A stretch of 16,929 nt of DNA. Source: Subdoligranulum variabile. Its GTDB lineage: Bacteria; Bacillota; Clostridia; Oscillospirales; Ruminococcaceae. Below, piece by piece: positions 1-8,157 of the stretch; the first letter of the stretch is position 1, and the number at the start of each line of letters is the position of its first letter. The stretch covers positions 1-16,929 of the forward strand of contig QAKI01000037.1 in NCBI GenBank assembly GCA_003343905.1. The letters are read 5' to 3'. Made by a program: the position numbers and the translations under genes. Below the pieces are notes generated by a model. That model worked only from the letters and a program-made list of their open reading frames with translations, had not been told where the DNA came from and did not search any database.

Positions 1-79
1 AAAAGGCGCGGTATGACATGAGACCCGTTACTGCCATAACAAGTCATTGTACAGAGATTAGTAGTCGGCCGCGCCTTTT
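1..79. other. long-looped inverted repeat, possible structured RNA or terminator
   Basis: Positions 1-11 and 69-79 are perfect 11-bp inverted arms (core GGCGCGG/CCGCGCC, flanked by A and T runs), enclosing 57 nt. Inside, ATGAC (13-17) can pair with GTCAT (43-47), and GTTA (27-30) with TAAC (37-40), leaving a CTGCCA loop. The plus strand ends in a T run right after the stem, so it could terminate an upstream plus-strand gene that lies outside the window. The loop is long for an ordinary terminator, and the element ends only 15 nt before the ATG at 95, so a leader RNA is also possible. I do not recognise a known RNA family. It shares short motifs with the element at 715-798. Confidence 0.5.
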
Positions 80-94
80 TCTAAAATAACAGTT

Positions 95-460
95 ATGAAT
101 ATCTTACTGTATGGAGTTCCGGCCGCAACGGCCGATGAAATCGCCGGACGATACGGCCTGAAAGTGGTGAATTCACCCGACAAGTTCGACGTGTCGGGCA
201 CGATGATGCTGGTTCCGCCGATCGATGCTCCGCGCTACCTTCTGGCTTTCTACAACGCCATACTGCGCCACGAAGAGGATGTCGATGCGGTCATTATCTG
301 CGGTGCGGAATCCTGTGCCGTCGTCAGTACGGTGCAGTATTGCACCCCGCAGGGGAAATTCTTTACCATATGCGGCGATCTCGACGGAGAGGAGCTGGCG
401 TCGGAACTCTGTGGGCTTCTCGATTCGCTTTTCGCCGAAGACAACCGTATCAATTTTTAG
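95..460 (+). CDS. hypothetical protein, 121 aa
   Basis: I do not recognise this small protein. It reads as a soluble cytoplasmic protein: there is no signal peptide, lipobox or membrane helix. It has alternating hydrophobic strands and helices (MNILLYGVP at the start, DAVIICGAESC near residues 64-74, KFFTICGDL near 88-96), suggesting a small alpha/beta fold. Three of its four cysteines (about residues 69, 73 and 83) lie in the central part and the fourth near the C-terminus. The ATG follows an A/T-rich stretch and no Shine-Dalgarno, which is usual in Bacteroidetes. It is the only convincing plus-strand gene and converges on the B12 operon, so it is probably not part of that system. The codon pattern looks like genuine coding sequence; function unknown. 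Confidence 0.6.
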   Translation: MNILLYGVPAATADEIAGRYGLKVVNSPDKFDVSGTMMLVPPIDAPRYLLAFYNAILRHEEDVDAVIICGAESCAVVSTVQYCTPQGKFFTICGDLDGEELASELCGLLDSLFAEDNRINF

Positions 461-714
461 CTGTGGAAAGCAGAGGTATTACACGCAAGGTATCCTATCG
501 CGTGATGGAATCGACCGTTGATTATTCGAGACGCCGGTAGTAATATAATGCCCGGTCGCCTGATGGTCTGTTACTTCGGGATGCAGGATTGCAATCAGGT
601 TGTGCAGAACGATGTCGGGACGTACTGCACCCGATTCTCAGTAGTCATTGTCTTCAGCCGGGTTCATCCGTTTGTTGCAGTTGTAGACCGCACTGCTCGG
701 AACGGTATTTTATA
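461..714. other. intergenic stretch with no supported gene
   Basis: No convincing gene is visible. The one plus-strand frame with a start here (518-763, 81 codons) has an unconvincing composition and runs through the inverted repeat at 715-798. The stretch contains scattered short inverted repeats, for example GATTGCAATC near 588-597, but nothing that assembles into a clear RNA. Confidence 0.4.
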
Positions 715-798
715 TTTGCTTGCGGGAGCCGGAGGTAAATCGTTGTATGGCGGACAACGGTAAACTAATCTCTAAAATCTCCGGTTCCCGCAAACAAA
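715..798. other. long inverted repeat with inner hairpin
   Basis: The arms 715-734 and 779-798 are complementary over about 20 bp, allowing G-U pairs (core GCGGGAGCCGGAG against CTCCGGTTCCCGC). The interior holds a second perfect hairpin, CGTTGT (741-746) with ACAACG (754-759), looped by ATGGCGG. Neither strand has a T run after the stem, so a simple intrinsic terminator is not indicated. It may be a structured RNA, a processing signal or an extragenic repeat. Read on the minus strand, its inner loop (CCGCCAT) and the string AGAGATTAGT both have counterparts in the element at 1-79. Confidence 0.5.
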
Positions 799-808
799 TT
801 ATAAAGAA

Positions 809-872
809 CGGCGGCGGAATTAATTACAGGAAAGTTTGCAATGGTTCACCGTGATTAAATGTTCCGCCGCCG
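809..872 (-). terminator. probable terminator of the B12 operon
   Basis: An 11-bp perfect inverted repeat, CGGCGGCGGAA (809-819) with TTCCGCCGCCG (862-872), begins 7 nt beyond the stop codon of the BtuB-like gene. On the minus strand the second arm is followed by the T-rich TTCTTTATAATTT. The 42-nt loop can extend the stem through TTAAT/ATTAA pairing. Position and orientation suit the 3' end of the seven-gene operon. The loop is long and the T run is imperfect, so termination strength is uncertain. Confidence 0.6.
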
Positions 873-879
873 CATGTCG

Positions 880-3018
880 TTATTTCCGGTCGCCCCATTT
901 GGGTCTTATCTCAAGGAAAAGTTCGAAGTTGATGCCCGGCATCGGACGCTGGAGTACCGATTGATACTCCTCGTCGAAGATGTTTTTGACAAGCGCCTTG
1001 GCCGAAAAGTTCGCCCAATGGGCTTCGAAGCGTTTTTCCAGCGTAACATCGCTCATAAAATAGGGCGATATCCGGTAGATTTTGGTTTTGGTCTCGTTGC
1101 TCGATGTGGTGAAACGTTCGCTGTAATGGCACCATTTGTAGCCCAGCGACCATGTCTTCCAGTCTAATTGTGCATTGACTGCGGCCGAAAATTTCGGAAC
1201 GTAAACGAGTTGTTTGCCGATGGAAGCGTCGCCCCAACTGACCGGATCGCCGTGGTTGATGGAGGGAGTCCACGAGAAATTCCCGTTCAGCAGTAAGTGC
1301 CAGTCGGTCGCTACGAGCCAATCGAGACTGCCTTTCAGTTCGATGCCGTAAGCGTGCACCCGTTTGATGTTGGACGGCGACCAAAACCCTTTGAAAGTCG
1401 GCAGCCAAACGATCCAGTCGTCGATATAGGAGTCGAACCAAGTGGCTTCGCCGTGCAGCGAGTAGCTGTTTTTCCGTCCGACGGTGAATTCTACGCCGCC
1501 GTCATAGGTGAATCCGTGTTCTTTTTTCAGATTGATATTGCCGCCGGGAAGAAAATAGAGGTCGTTGAGCGTCGGGAAGCGATAGTTGCGCGAGATGGAT
1601 GCCTTGGCGATGACATTCCCCTTTTTCGAGAGGACGACATCGGCGAAAAATGCCGGAATGACAGGTGTCCATTTCGATCCGTACATCTGTTCACGCAGCG
1701 TGAGCGCCAGCCCCAGCCGCTCCCACGGCCGCCATTTGACCGACACGCAGCCTTCCAGTTCGATACGCCCTTCGTCGTAACCTACTGCTGCGAGTTTGAC
1801 GTCGCCTCCTTCCGCCGGGGGCATCTGTCCGAGGTGCTGGGCACTCAGAGAGTCGAGCACATTCTTGTCTTTCGTGTGCACCAGATGCTGATGCGCGGAA
1901 AGAGTTGCCGTGACGAGCAGTTTGCGTCCGATTGAGTATTCGCCTTCGGCCTGTGCATAAAAGGTGTTTATCCTGCTGCGCGAACGGATCATCTTCTCCC
2001 ATTCCCCATTACCTTTGTCTTTTTCGTAGTCGTAGGCCATCCATGTATGAATATATCCGGCCTTGACTCCCATTTTCCAGTTTTTACGCACGTGATCCCA
2101 CGACAGAACACCGCGCAGGGTCTGTTCGCGCTGTTTGTTGGAGTATCCGGCATTTTCTCGGTAATCCACATCCAGCATGGGCAGTCCCCGGTCCGAGTTG
2201 AGATACCAGACGTTCAGTCCGAACCGGTTGCCGTCGCCGCGGTTGTAATACACCTCTTGCAACAGATGCAGGTCGCTGAAATCGCCGCTTTTGTTGCGTT
2301 CCACGGGGTTGTACTGGCCGACGATGTTGTGGTCATCGTCGTATATGTTCAGTTTCTTGTGGTAATTCTTGTATTTGAAATCGTTGGGCGACGAAGAGAA
2401 AACGATGCGGGTCGACGATTGCCAGTGCTCGTCGCCGTAGGTGAACCGAAGGTATTCGTCGAAAGTCCTGAACATGCCGACGCCCTGAACGAATTGCAGA
2501 TTACATCCTTGTGCGTCTGCCGGTTTGGTCGAGAGCAGCACGGCTCCGCCCAAACCTCCGCCCGTGATATTTACCGACGACGTTCCGTGCAATAGCGATG
2601 CATCGTCGATAAAATAGGACGGGATCATCGAAAAATCGACCATGCCGAGCATCGGAGAATTGATTTTCATGCCGTTCCACGTCACCTGCGTATGCGAAGG
2701 CGAGGTGCCGCGGAAAGAGACGGTCGAGAGCGTTGCGCGACCATACTCCTTCACATAGATCGACGTTCCGAATTTCAGGGCGTCGGCCATCTGCGAAGCG
2801 ATGTTGTCGTGCAGGACGCGCGTTGCGATGGTCGTTTCCTGCGTACCGATCTTTTTCATTGGACGCGTACCGACCACATCGACCTGTTCGATGCCGATTT
2901 TCCAGCCGTAGCGGCGTGTCGAGTCGCGTACGATCCGGTTTTGCGATATTCCTTCGAGTGTTGCCGGTATGAACCAGCAGAGCAGGAAAAGGAGCTTTGC
3001 AAGTCGGCCTGTCCTCAT
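880..3018 (-). CDS. btuB: BtuB-like TonB-dependent outer-membrane receptor
   Basis: Predicted TonB-dependent receptor of 712 aa that would carry cobalamin or related corrinoids across the outer membrane. Visible parts: a signal peptide (about residues 1-25, ending near GIS); a TonB-box-like strand EQVDVVGTRP (44-53); a plug domain (about 57-167) with the family signatures VSFRGTSPSHTQVTWNGMKI and GGGLGGAVLLSTKP; and a 22-strand-type barrel from about 170 to the end. The short plug and overall size match BtuB-type receptors and not the larger SusC-type, and no SusC N-terminal extension is present. The start ATG overlaps the stop of the upstream L-domain lipoprotein gene (ATGA), implying translational coupling. 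The cobalamin riboswitch at the head of the operon and BtuG-like co-genes support corrinoid as substrate; the exact ligand preference cannot be read from sequence. Last gene of the operon. Confidence 0.87.
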   Translation of the reverse strand: MRTGRLAKLLFLLCWFIPATLEGISQNRIVRDSTRRYGWKIGIEQVDVVGTRPMKKIGTQETTIATRVLHDNIASQMADALKFGTSIYVKEYGRATLSTVSFRGTSPSHTQVTWNGMKINSPMLGMVDFSMIPSYFIDDASLLHGTSSVNITGGGLGGAVLLSTKPADAQGCNLQFVQGVGMFRTFDEYLRFTYGDEHWQSSTRIVFSSSPNDFKYKNYHKKLNIYDDDHNIVGQYNPVERNKSGDFSDLHLLQEVYYNRGDGNRFGLNVWYLNSDRGLPMLDVDYRENAGYSNKQREQTLRGVLSWDHVRKNWKMGVKAGYIHTWMAYDYEKDKGNGEWEKMIRSRSRINTFYAQAEGEYSIGRKLLVTATLSAHQHLVHTKDKNVLDSLSAQHLGQMPPAEGGDVKLAAVGYDEGRIELEGCVSVKWRPWERLGLALTLREQMYGSKWTPVIPAFFADVVLSKKGNVIAKASISRNYRFPTLNDLYFLPGGNINLKKEHGFTYDGGVEFTVGRKNSYSLHGEATWFDSYIDDWIVWLPTFKGFWSPSNIKRVHAYGIELKGSLDWLVATDWHLLLNGNFSWTPSINHGDPVSWGDASIGKQLVYVPKFSAAVNAQLDWKTWSLGYKWCHYSERFTTSSNETKTKIYRISPYFMSDVTLEKRFEAHWANFSAKALVKNIFDEEYQSVLQRPMPGINFELFLEIRPKWGDRK

Positions 3019-5192
3019 TGCTTGGTATATTTACCGTCGTTCATATCTTGCCATGTCGGGTTGTACCCGCAGCCCGTCACGTTCCACATGTCTTCGGGAA
3101 GCTGCGGAATGACGGCGGCGAACTTCGAAAAATCTTTCAGCGCAGCAAGGTTCCCGATGCGTACGGAGCGAGCTTGTCGTAGCTGGCTGAAATCGAGAGT
3201 TGTGGTTGCAGAGGTCTTGTAGGAGGTGTTCGTGTGGCCGATTTCCAGATTTCCCGTTACGGATGTGAGTGCGGGGCAGGCGATGCCCGGCACTTTCGTC
3301 GTGGCGGCCGTCCACGTCGAAAAGAGAGCGTTGCCGTCTACCGTTTTGAGTTGCGGCAGCGAAAAGCCGTCCGTACATCCCGTAGGCATAAGCATCAGCG
3401 CATAATCGTCCGCCGCGCTTTCCGCAACGGGTTCGCCGTTTCCGACCTTTTCCAATACCGGCAGGCCGATAACTGAAAGGTTCCCGGCATTGGTGTATAT
3501 GGCGAGTTGCCTGCCAACGTTTCTGAGTTTCGGAAAACTTACGGCCGAACCGCTGTCCATGCGGCCAAGATTTTTGCAGAGCAGCATTCTTCGGACTTCG
3601 GTCAGAACGGGCATTTCCAGACGCAGGCCGGAACTGCTGCCGCAGCTCTCCAATGTGAGATCGTCGCAGGTCTCGATCGGCAGGGATAGCTCCGTCAGGG
3701 CGGAAAATCCGGTGATATGAAAGGAGCGAATTGATTTGAACCCGGAGAATGCGAAGGGGAGTGTTTTCGGCGAAGGCGTGAATCCCGTTCCGTTGATGAG
3801 GAGTCCGGCTTCGAAATTATCCGGTCCGGCAATCGTTTCGAGGTTGCAGAGCGTCGCTGCCTGAAGGGTTACGACGCTTTCCGGTCCGAACGTGTAGACA
3901 CTGAGGTCAAGCGTACCTTCGAACGCCGAAAGATTGCTCATATAGAGGTCTCCGTCGATGCGGACAAGTTTTGGAAAGGCGGCTTGCAACCCGGTGAGCG
4001 CAATCAGCCGGTCCAGATGGAGCGTCCCGGCCAACGAGACGAGTTCCGGACATTCGAATTTGCGGATCAGCGTGGTCCCCGTGAACCGAACCGATCCGGC
4101 GGACGTCAGTTTCGGCAACGACATTTCGGTCATCGCCGAACATGAAACGAGGGATATGTCGCCGAGGGTTTCGGCTTCCGGAAGTGTGAATGCGTTGGCT
4201 CTGGACAGGGCCTCGTAAGTGATGTTTCCGGCTGCGGCAAGCACAGGGAAAATAATTCCCGTATTGGACAGATTGTCGAAATAACTCAGCGACAGGTTGC
4301 CTGAGACGGTTTTTAGTTCCGGAAAGTAAAAATAGTCGCACGGAGCCGCTGCCGTTTTCGAGGTCGAACCCGAAAGTATCATGTCGCCGTCGATTTGTGT
4401 GAGCAGGTCGGCTGTCATGAGGATCAATGCATTGGAACGGACTTCCAGCGTGCCGCCGACACGTTTGAGAACAGGCATTTCGACGGTTTCGAGCGCCTTG
4501 TTCACAAGGGTTATGTCGCCTGTCGCGGATTTGAGCGATGGCAAGGAAAATCCTTTCAGCGAAGCGTTCTGTTCCGAAAGAGTGATGTTTCCGCGGACCT
4601 CTTTCAGGTTCGACAGTCCGGTTCCTTTCCCGGTCAGCGTCTCACCGGCATAGGCGGCTCCGATCGTTAGATTGTTGCCTACCGCAACGAGGCGCTCCAG
4701 TCCGTCGAGGGTTTTCACGGGATCATCGCTCCGCCGTGTTCCGACGGCCAGATTGCCGTCGATGACGCTGATACCCGTCTGCCCGAAATTTGTCACCTCC
4801 CGCTGGGTGTTCAGGGTGACGTTTCCGGCCGAAACGACATCCGCATATTCGACCGAATAAAGATAAGCCCGATCCGTCTTGTTGTAGGAGGTGACCAGAA
4901 ACTGCCGCTCCGATTCCCAATCCGTAACGGTCGCGGGTGCGGGTTGTATCGCAGCGTTCTCGGACAATTCATAGGTAGCGGTGGCTCCTGCGAGCGATAC
5001 GTTGTAGGGAACGGTCACCGTGATTCGGTTCTGCGAAATCACGGCATCGTAGGTCACGCCGTCCTTGGTCAGCGCGAACGAGGCGATATGGTTGTCTTTG
5101 CCTGAGAATATTTCGGAGGCGGAATCCTCATTGCAGCCCGTTGCGGCTAAGGCCGCCAAGAGCAGCAGGCATAATTTCTTCATCGGTGTCAT
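3015..5192 (-). CDS. surface lipoprotein with DUF5018-like and L-domain-like repeats
   Basis: A 725-aa predicted lipoprotein. The signal peptide ends in a lipobox (AATGC, Cys20) followed by acidic NED, a pattern typical of lipoproteins exported to the surface in Bacteroidetes. Residues about 35-117 form an Ig-like region resembling DUF5018. From about 120 to 690 there are many 20-25-residue repeats of the type GNLTI / GDITLV / LPSLKSA, as in receptor-L-domain-like leucine-rich solenoids. The C-terminus (GCGYNPTWQDM near 704-714) closes the solenoid. Start is the ATG overlapping the previous stop (ATGA at 5192-5189); Met4 is an alternative. Its own stop overlaps the btuB start, so the two are probably made in matched amounts. 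Family role is unknown; as its nearest neighbour it is a candidate partner of the receptor, possibly for ligand or cell-surface binding. Function is inference. Confidence 0.75.
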   Translation of the reverse strand: MTPMKKLCLLLLAALAATGCNEDSASEIFSGKDNHIASFALTKDGVTYDAVISQNRITVTVPYNVSLAGATATYELSENAAIQPAPATVTDWESERQFLVTSYNKTDRAYLYSVEYADVVSAGNVTLNTQREVTNFGQTGISVIDGNLAVGTRRSDDPVKTLDGLERLVAVGNNLTIGAAYAGETLTGKGTGLSNLKEVRGNITLSEQNASLKGFSLPSLKSATGDITLVNKALETVEMPVLKRVGGTLEVRSNALILMTADLLTQIDGDMILSGSTSKTAAAPCDYFYFPELKTVSGNLSLSYFDNLSNTGIIFPVLAAAGNITYEALSRANAFTLPEAETLGDISLVSCSAMTEMSLPKLTSAGSVRFTGTTLIRKFECPELVSLAGTLHLDRLIALTGLQAAFPKLVRIDGDLYMSNLSAFEGTLDLSVYTFGPESVVTLQAATLCNLETIAGPDNFEAGLLINGTGFTPSPKTLPFAFSGFKSIRSFHITGFSALTELSLPIETCDDLTLESCGSSSGLRLEMPVLTEVRRMLLCKNLGRMDSGSAVSFPKLRNVGRQLAIYTNAGNLSVIGLPVLEKVGNGEPVAESAADDYALMLMPTGCTDGFSLPQLKTVDGNALFSTWTAATTKVPGIACPALTSVTGNLEIGHTNTSYKTSATTTLDFSQLRQARSVRIGNLAALKDFSKFAAVIPQLPEDMWNVTGCGYNPTWQDMNDGKYTKQ

Positions 5193-7045
5193 TTTTTGCC
5201 CTGATTGATGTTTTCGTCCGTAAATCCGAATACTTCGGTCGAGTTCTCGCCCAGCCAGCCGGCCTTGACGTTCACCCCGGTCTGAACCTTGATGAAGTCG
5301 ATGTACTTCAGATCGGCCGGCGTGCCGTCAGCTTTTACGGCGTTCGATATCTTGAAATAGGTTTTGCAGGCTCCGGCTCCGGCGTTCTCGTCGTTCGAGA
5401 GCCTGTCCTCGCCGAAATTGTCGACATACCCCCAGTCATATGAGTCGTTGACCCAATAGGAACCGTTGCCCGACTGGTCGTAAGTGCGGCTTTTGAGACA
5501 GGTGCCGTAAAGTACATAGTCGTCGGCGTCGACCCAGTTGGGATAATAGCAGGACTGCGTATGGAACTGCGCCAGATAGTCGATGCAGCCTTTGGCTCCG
5601 CGGTTGTCCTTCCACTGAACGTCTGCTCCCGGATAGGCTGGCCGGTAATAGGTCACGGCGTAATCCTGAATAGTCTCTTCCTTTCCGTATTCCGAACCTT
5701 TGAGTTCGTACCATTCGTCGTCGGGCAACGTGTTGCCGTTGGTGTCCTGCATCACCCAGACGATGCCGGGTTCGGACGAGCCCTTGAACTGATTGCCCTG
5801 AATCGAAAAGTTGTAACCGTCCCGGTAGCCTTCGTCGGAATTTTCGATGCTGTGGTCGAAACCTACGACGATGTAGCCTCCCCAGCCACCCAGCGATACC
5901 CAGATGCCTCGTTCCAAGCGGGATTCTGCATAGGCAACGGCGGCTTCGGGGGTCGTTTCGTCCCCCGAAAATCCGCCCGTCGCAAGTTCGTTGATGAACT
6001 GTCCGGGCGCCGGCGTGTACTCGAACACCTTCGTCCAGTTTACGCTGCTCGAAGCCGTTGCCGGACGCTTGTAGGTTCCCTCTTCCTTGTGGCATTCGAC
6101 CGTAAATTCCAGCGTCGCCTGCTGGCGGCCAGTGCTGGCGACATGCCGGCTGACTCCGGCTTCCGATTCGTCGGAGGTATCCGATACGGTGAATACGATC
6201 TTTTTCGTGCCCTCTTCTGTCGGCGTATAGATATACATAAGATCGGTTCCCACCTCTTTCCCGTCTATCGTCCATGAATAGGTCGGGCGGATGGCATTCC
6301 AGATGTAAGGCCGAAGCGGGAGCGTTCTGCCGAGCGCCACTGTGCGTTTCGTTCCGTCATAAACGTTACCGATGGGTGCGACCGTTGCCGAAATCGCAAG
6401 GGCGTTTACGACCTCGATATCGACTGTTTTCCGGTCCGAACCGTCCTCGTTTTTCGTCGAGAGCGTCAATTCGTAGTGGCCCAACTCCTCTGCACAGAAT
6501 ACGTACGTCGGTGCCGTTCCCACGATATGGGCCTCGGCTTCGCCCTCGGCACGAAGAGTCCATTCGAATTCGGAAATATCCTTAGCCTGAACGTCGGGCG
6601 TAAATTCGTATTCATGTTTTCTGACGACTTCTACCTGTTCGTCGATCCGGATTGTCGGAGGGGTCAATTCCAATACCTGAACCAGCAGTTCTTCGGTCGA
6701 TGTGCCGTTGCGGTTGGTGACTTCGAGCGTGAGATAATAGCCCGCTTCGTCCGTCTCGTTGACGCTGGCGAAGGTATATTCCAGCGTCGGTTCCGTCGAG
6801 ATGATCCGACCCGTGGTCTGGAGCCGCCATGAATACACGGCATTCTCCACATACCGATAGGTTGGCGCGATGGTCAGCTGCCTGCCTACTTTTGTCGTAT
6901 AGATCCCGTATTCGTCCGGGTCGGAGTCGAGCGTAATTTGCGGAGCCATCGGATTTTGTTGCGTAACGACTTCGTCCTTGTTACAACCGGACGCCATGAC
7001 TGCCGCTAGAAAAACGGGGAACAGAAATTTTTTCATAATGATCAT
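5189..7045 (-). CDS. lipoprotein with Ig/PKD-like repeats and a cell-surface C-terminal domain
   Basis: A 618-aa predicted surface lipoprotein: lipobox ASGC with Cys21, then NKDE. Three Ig/PKD-like domains follow (about 35-127, 128-215 and 216-318; typical strands YSWRLQTTG, FEWTLRAEG and YSWTIDGKE). The C-terminal domain (about 325-612) is highly patterned: GGWGGYIVVGFDHSI, EPGIVWVMQDTNGN, PDDEWYELKGSEY, then YDWGYVDNFGEDRL and IDFIKVQTGVNVKAGWLGE. I recognise this domain as one of the Bacteroidetes 'cell surface protein' families seen around B12 loci, but cannot say from sequence whether it belongs to the described BtuH class of B12 binders. The gap to the BtuG-like gene is 5 nt and the downstream gene overlaps by 4 nt, so it sits inside the core of the operon. 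Start at 7045 or Met4 at 7036. The D/N-rich loops may bind calcium; this is inference. Confidence 0.75.
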   Translation of the reverse strand: MIIMKKFLFPVFLAAVMASGCNKDEVVTQQNPMAPQITLDSDPDEYGIYTTKVGRQLTIAPTYRYVENAVYSWRLQTTGRIISTEPTLEYTFASVNETDEAGYYLTLEVTNRNGTSTEELLVQVLELTPPTIRIDEQVEVVRKHEYEFTPDVQAKDISEFEWTLRAEGEAEAHIVGTAPTYVFCAEELGHYELTLSTKNEDGSDRKTVDIEVVNALAISATVAPIGNVYDGTKRTVALGRTLPLRPYIWNAIRPTYSWTIDGKEVGTDLMYIYTPTEEGTKKIVFTVSDTSDESEAGVSRHVASTGRQQATLEFTVECHKEEGTYKRPATASSSVNWTKVFEYTPAPGQFINELATGGFSGDETTPEAAVAYAESRLERGIWVSLGGWGGYIVVGFDHSIENSDEGYRDGYNFSIQGNQFKGSSEPGIVWVMQDTNGNTLPDDEWYELKGSEYGKEETIQDYAVTYYRPAYPGADVQWKDNRGAKGCIDYLAQFHTQSCYYPNWVDADDYVLYGTCLKSRTYDQSGNGSYWVNDSYDWGYVDNFGEDRLSNDENAGAGACKTYFKISNAVKADGTPADLKYIDFIKVQTGVNVKAGWLGENSTEVFGFTDENINQGKK

Positions 7046-7050
7046 TTTTG

Positions 7051-8148
7051 TCAGCGCCAGCAGAATGCCCCCGGAATGATGCCGACCCGGAACGAATCGA
7101 GCAATTCGCCCTTGGCCGAGTAACGATACACGATTCCCGGCTGGACATAATCAATGGCGTCCGCTATGTAAACATCCGAATTGACCGGATTGACCGTCAA
7201 TCCGTAATAAAGCGTTCTGTTATATTTCAGGAACGGCTTGACCGGAAAGCGCTCCGACGTGACGGGCAATTGCCAAACTGCTTTGTTGATGAAGTAGAGC
7301 GTGTCGCGCGTACCGTTGAGCTGCACCTCCGAAGGCCAGTCCCCGAATTTGAATTTGAACTGCTTCTCGATTTTGCGGGTCTGCGCGTCGATGCAGTAGA
7401 GCGACGGGGCTTCATGTCCGTAAGGGCTTCCCTCGTAACCTCCGTCGGTTACGGTCCATATCTTATTGTACTTGTCCATGACAAGCGACGTGGGCTGGAT
7501 ACCGACGGTAATATGGTCGCAGACCGTATCCGTTTCGGTGTCGATCACCAAAATCCGGTTCTGGTACGACCAGCAGTTGGTGAAGACATACTTGTCGTAC
7601 TGCACCATCTGTTCCGTGGAGCCGGTTTCGAAGTTCATGTCGGTCTCGATGTAACCCGTGATGCGGTACTCCTTGGGATTGATGATATAGATACGCGGGT
7701 CCCAGATCTGTGTTACGTAGGCTTTTTCGTCACTCAGGAAATGGATGTAGCGCGGAGAAGTGAAACCCGTAATTCGACCGACTTCTTTGAACGTGTTGAT
7801 ATCAATGGCAAAAATGACGCCCGAATTATTAACGACGATCCAGCCGATGCCGTTGCGAATAACCATCGACTGCGCAACGTCGCCCAACAGCATGCCGTTC
7901 GCCCGCACGAATACTTCGTTTTCGACGTGTCTGTTCACCGGATCGTAATAGGACAGCGAGGCGTTTCCATACATGAAATTGCCCTCGTTGGTGATGAACA
8001 GCCCTTTGCCGGTTACCCCGTCCGCTTCGCCGTCAATGCTCATGTCGAACTCCGTCGTTTCGAGCGGACCGTAGTCCTCCATGCACGACATGCCGAAGAC
8101 GAACAGAAACAGGGCTGCAACTGCTTTTTCGACCAGTTTCAGTCTCAT
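7051..8148 (-). CDS. btuG: BtuG-like cobalamin-binding beta-propeller lipoprotein
   Basis: A 365-aa lipoprotein with the lipobox FGMSC (Cys22) followed by MEDYG. The mature part is a YncE-like/DUF5074 propeller: it starts with GLFITNEGNFMYGNASLSYY (49-68) and carries blade-type repeats such as VIFAIDINTFKEVGRI, RIYIINPKEYRITGYI, RILVIDTETDTVCDHI and SLYCIDAQTRKIEKQF. It closes with IVYRYSAKGELLDSF and PGAFCWR. Length, N-terminal motif and C-terminus resemble BtuG of Bacteroides, a surface lipoprotein that binds cobalamin very tightly and passes it to BtuB. The riboswitch upstream and BtuB-like receptor downstream fit that assignment. It is separated by 9 nt from the preceding gene. The main alternative is another member of the propeller family with a different ligand; the B12 context makes that less likely. 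Confidence 0.82.
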   Translation of the reverse strand: MRLKLVEKAVAALFLFVFGMSCMEDYGPLETTEFDMSIDGEADGVTGKGLFITNEGNFMYGNASLSYYDPVNRHVENEVFVRANGMLLGDVAQSMVIRNGIGWIVVNNSGVIFAIDINTFKEVGRITGFTSPRYIHFLSDEKAYVTQIWDPRIYIINPKEYRITGYIETDMNFETGSTEQMVQYDKYVFTNCWSYQNRILVIDTETDTVCDHITVGIQPTSLVMDKYNKIWTVTDGGYEGSPYGHEAPSLYCIDAQTRKIEKQFKFKFGDWPSEVQLNGTRDTLYFINKAVWQLPVTSERFPVKPFLKYNRTLYYGLTVNPVNSDVYIADAIDYVQPGIVYRYSAKGELLDSFRVGIIPGAFCWR

Positions 8149-8157
8149 TGCCCACAG

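Noticed and set aside
1..79. Idea that the first element is a tRNA because of its 7-bp acceptor-like stem and length
   Set aside because: There is no T-psi-C arm, no recognisable anticodon arm and no conserved D-loop bases.
518..763. 81-codon plus-strand frame
   Set aside because: It runs into a strong inverted repeat, has no family resemblance and no convincing coding pattern.
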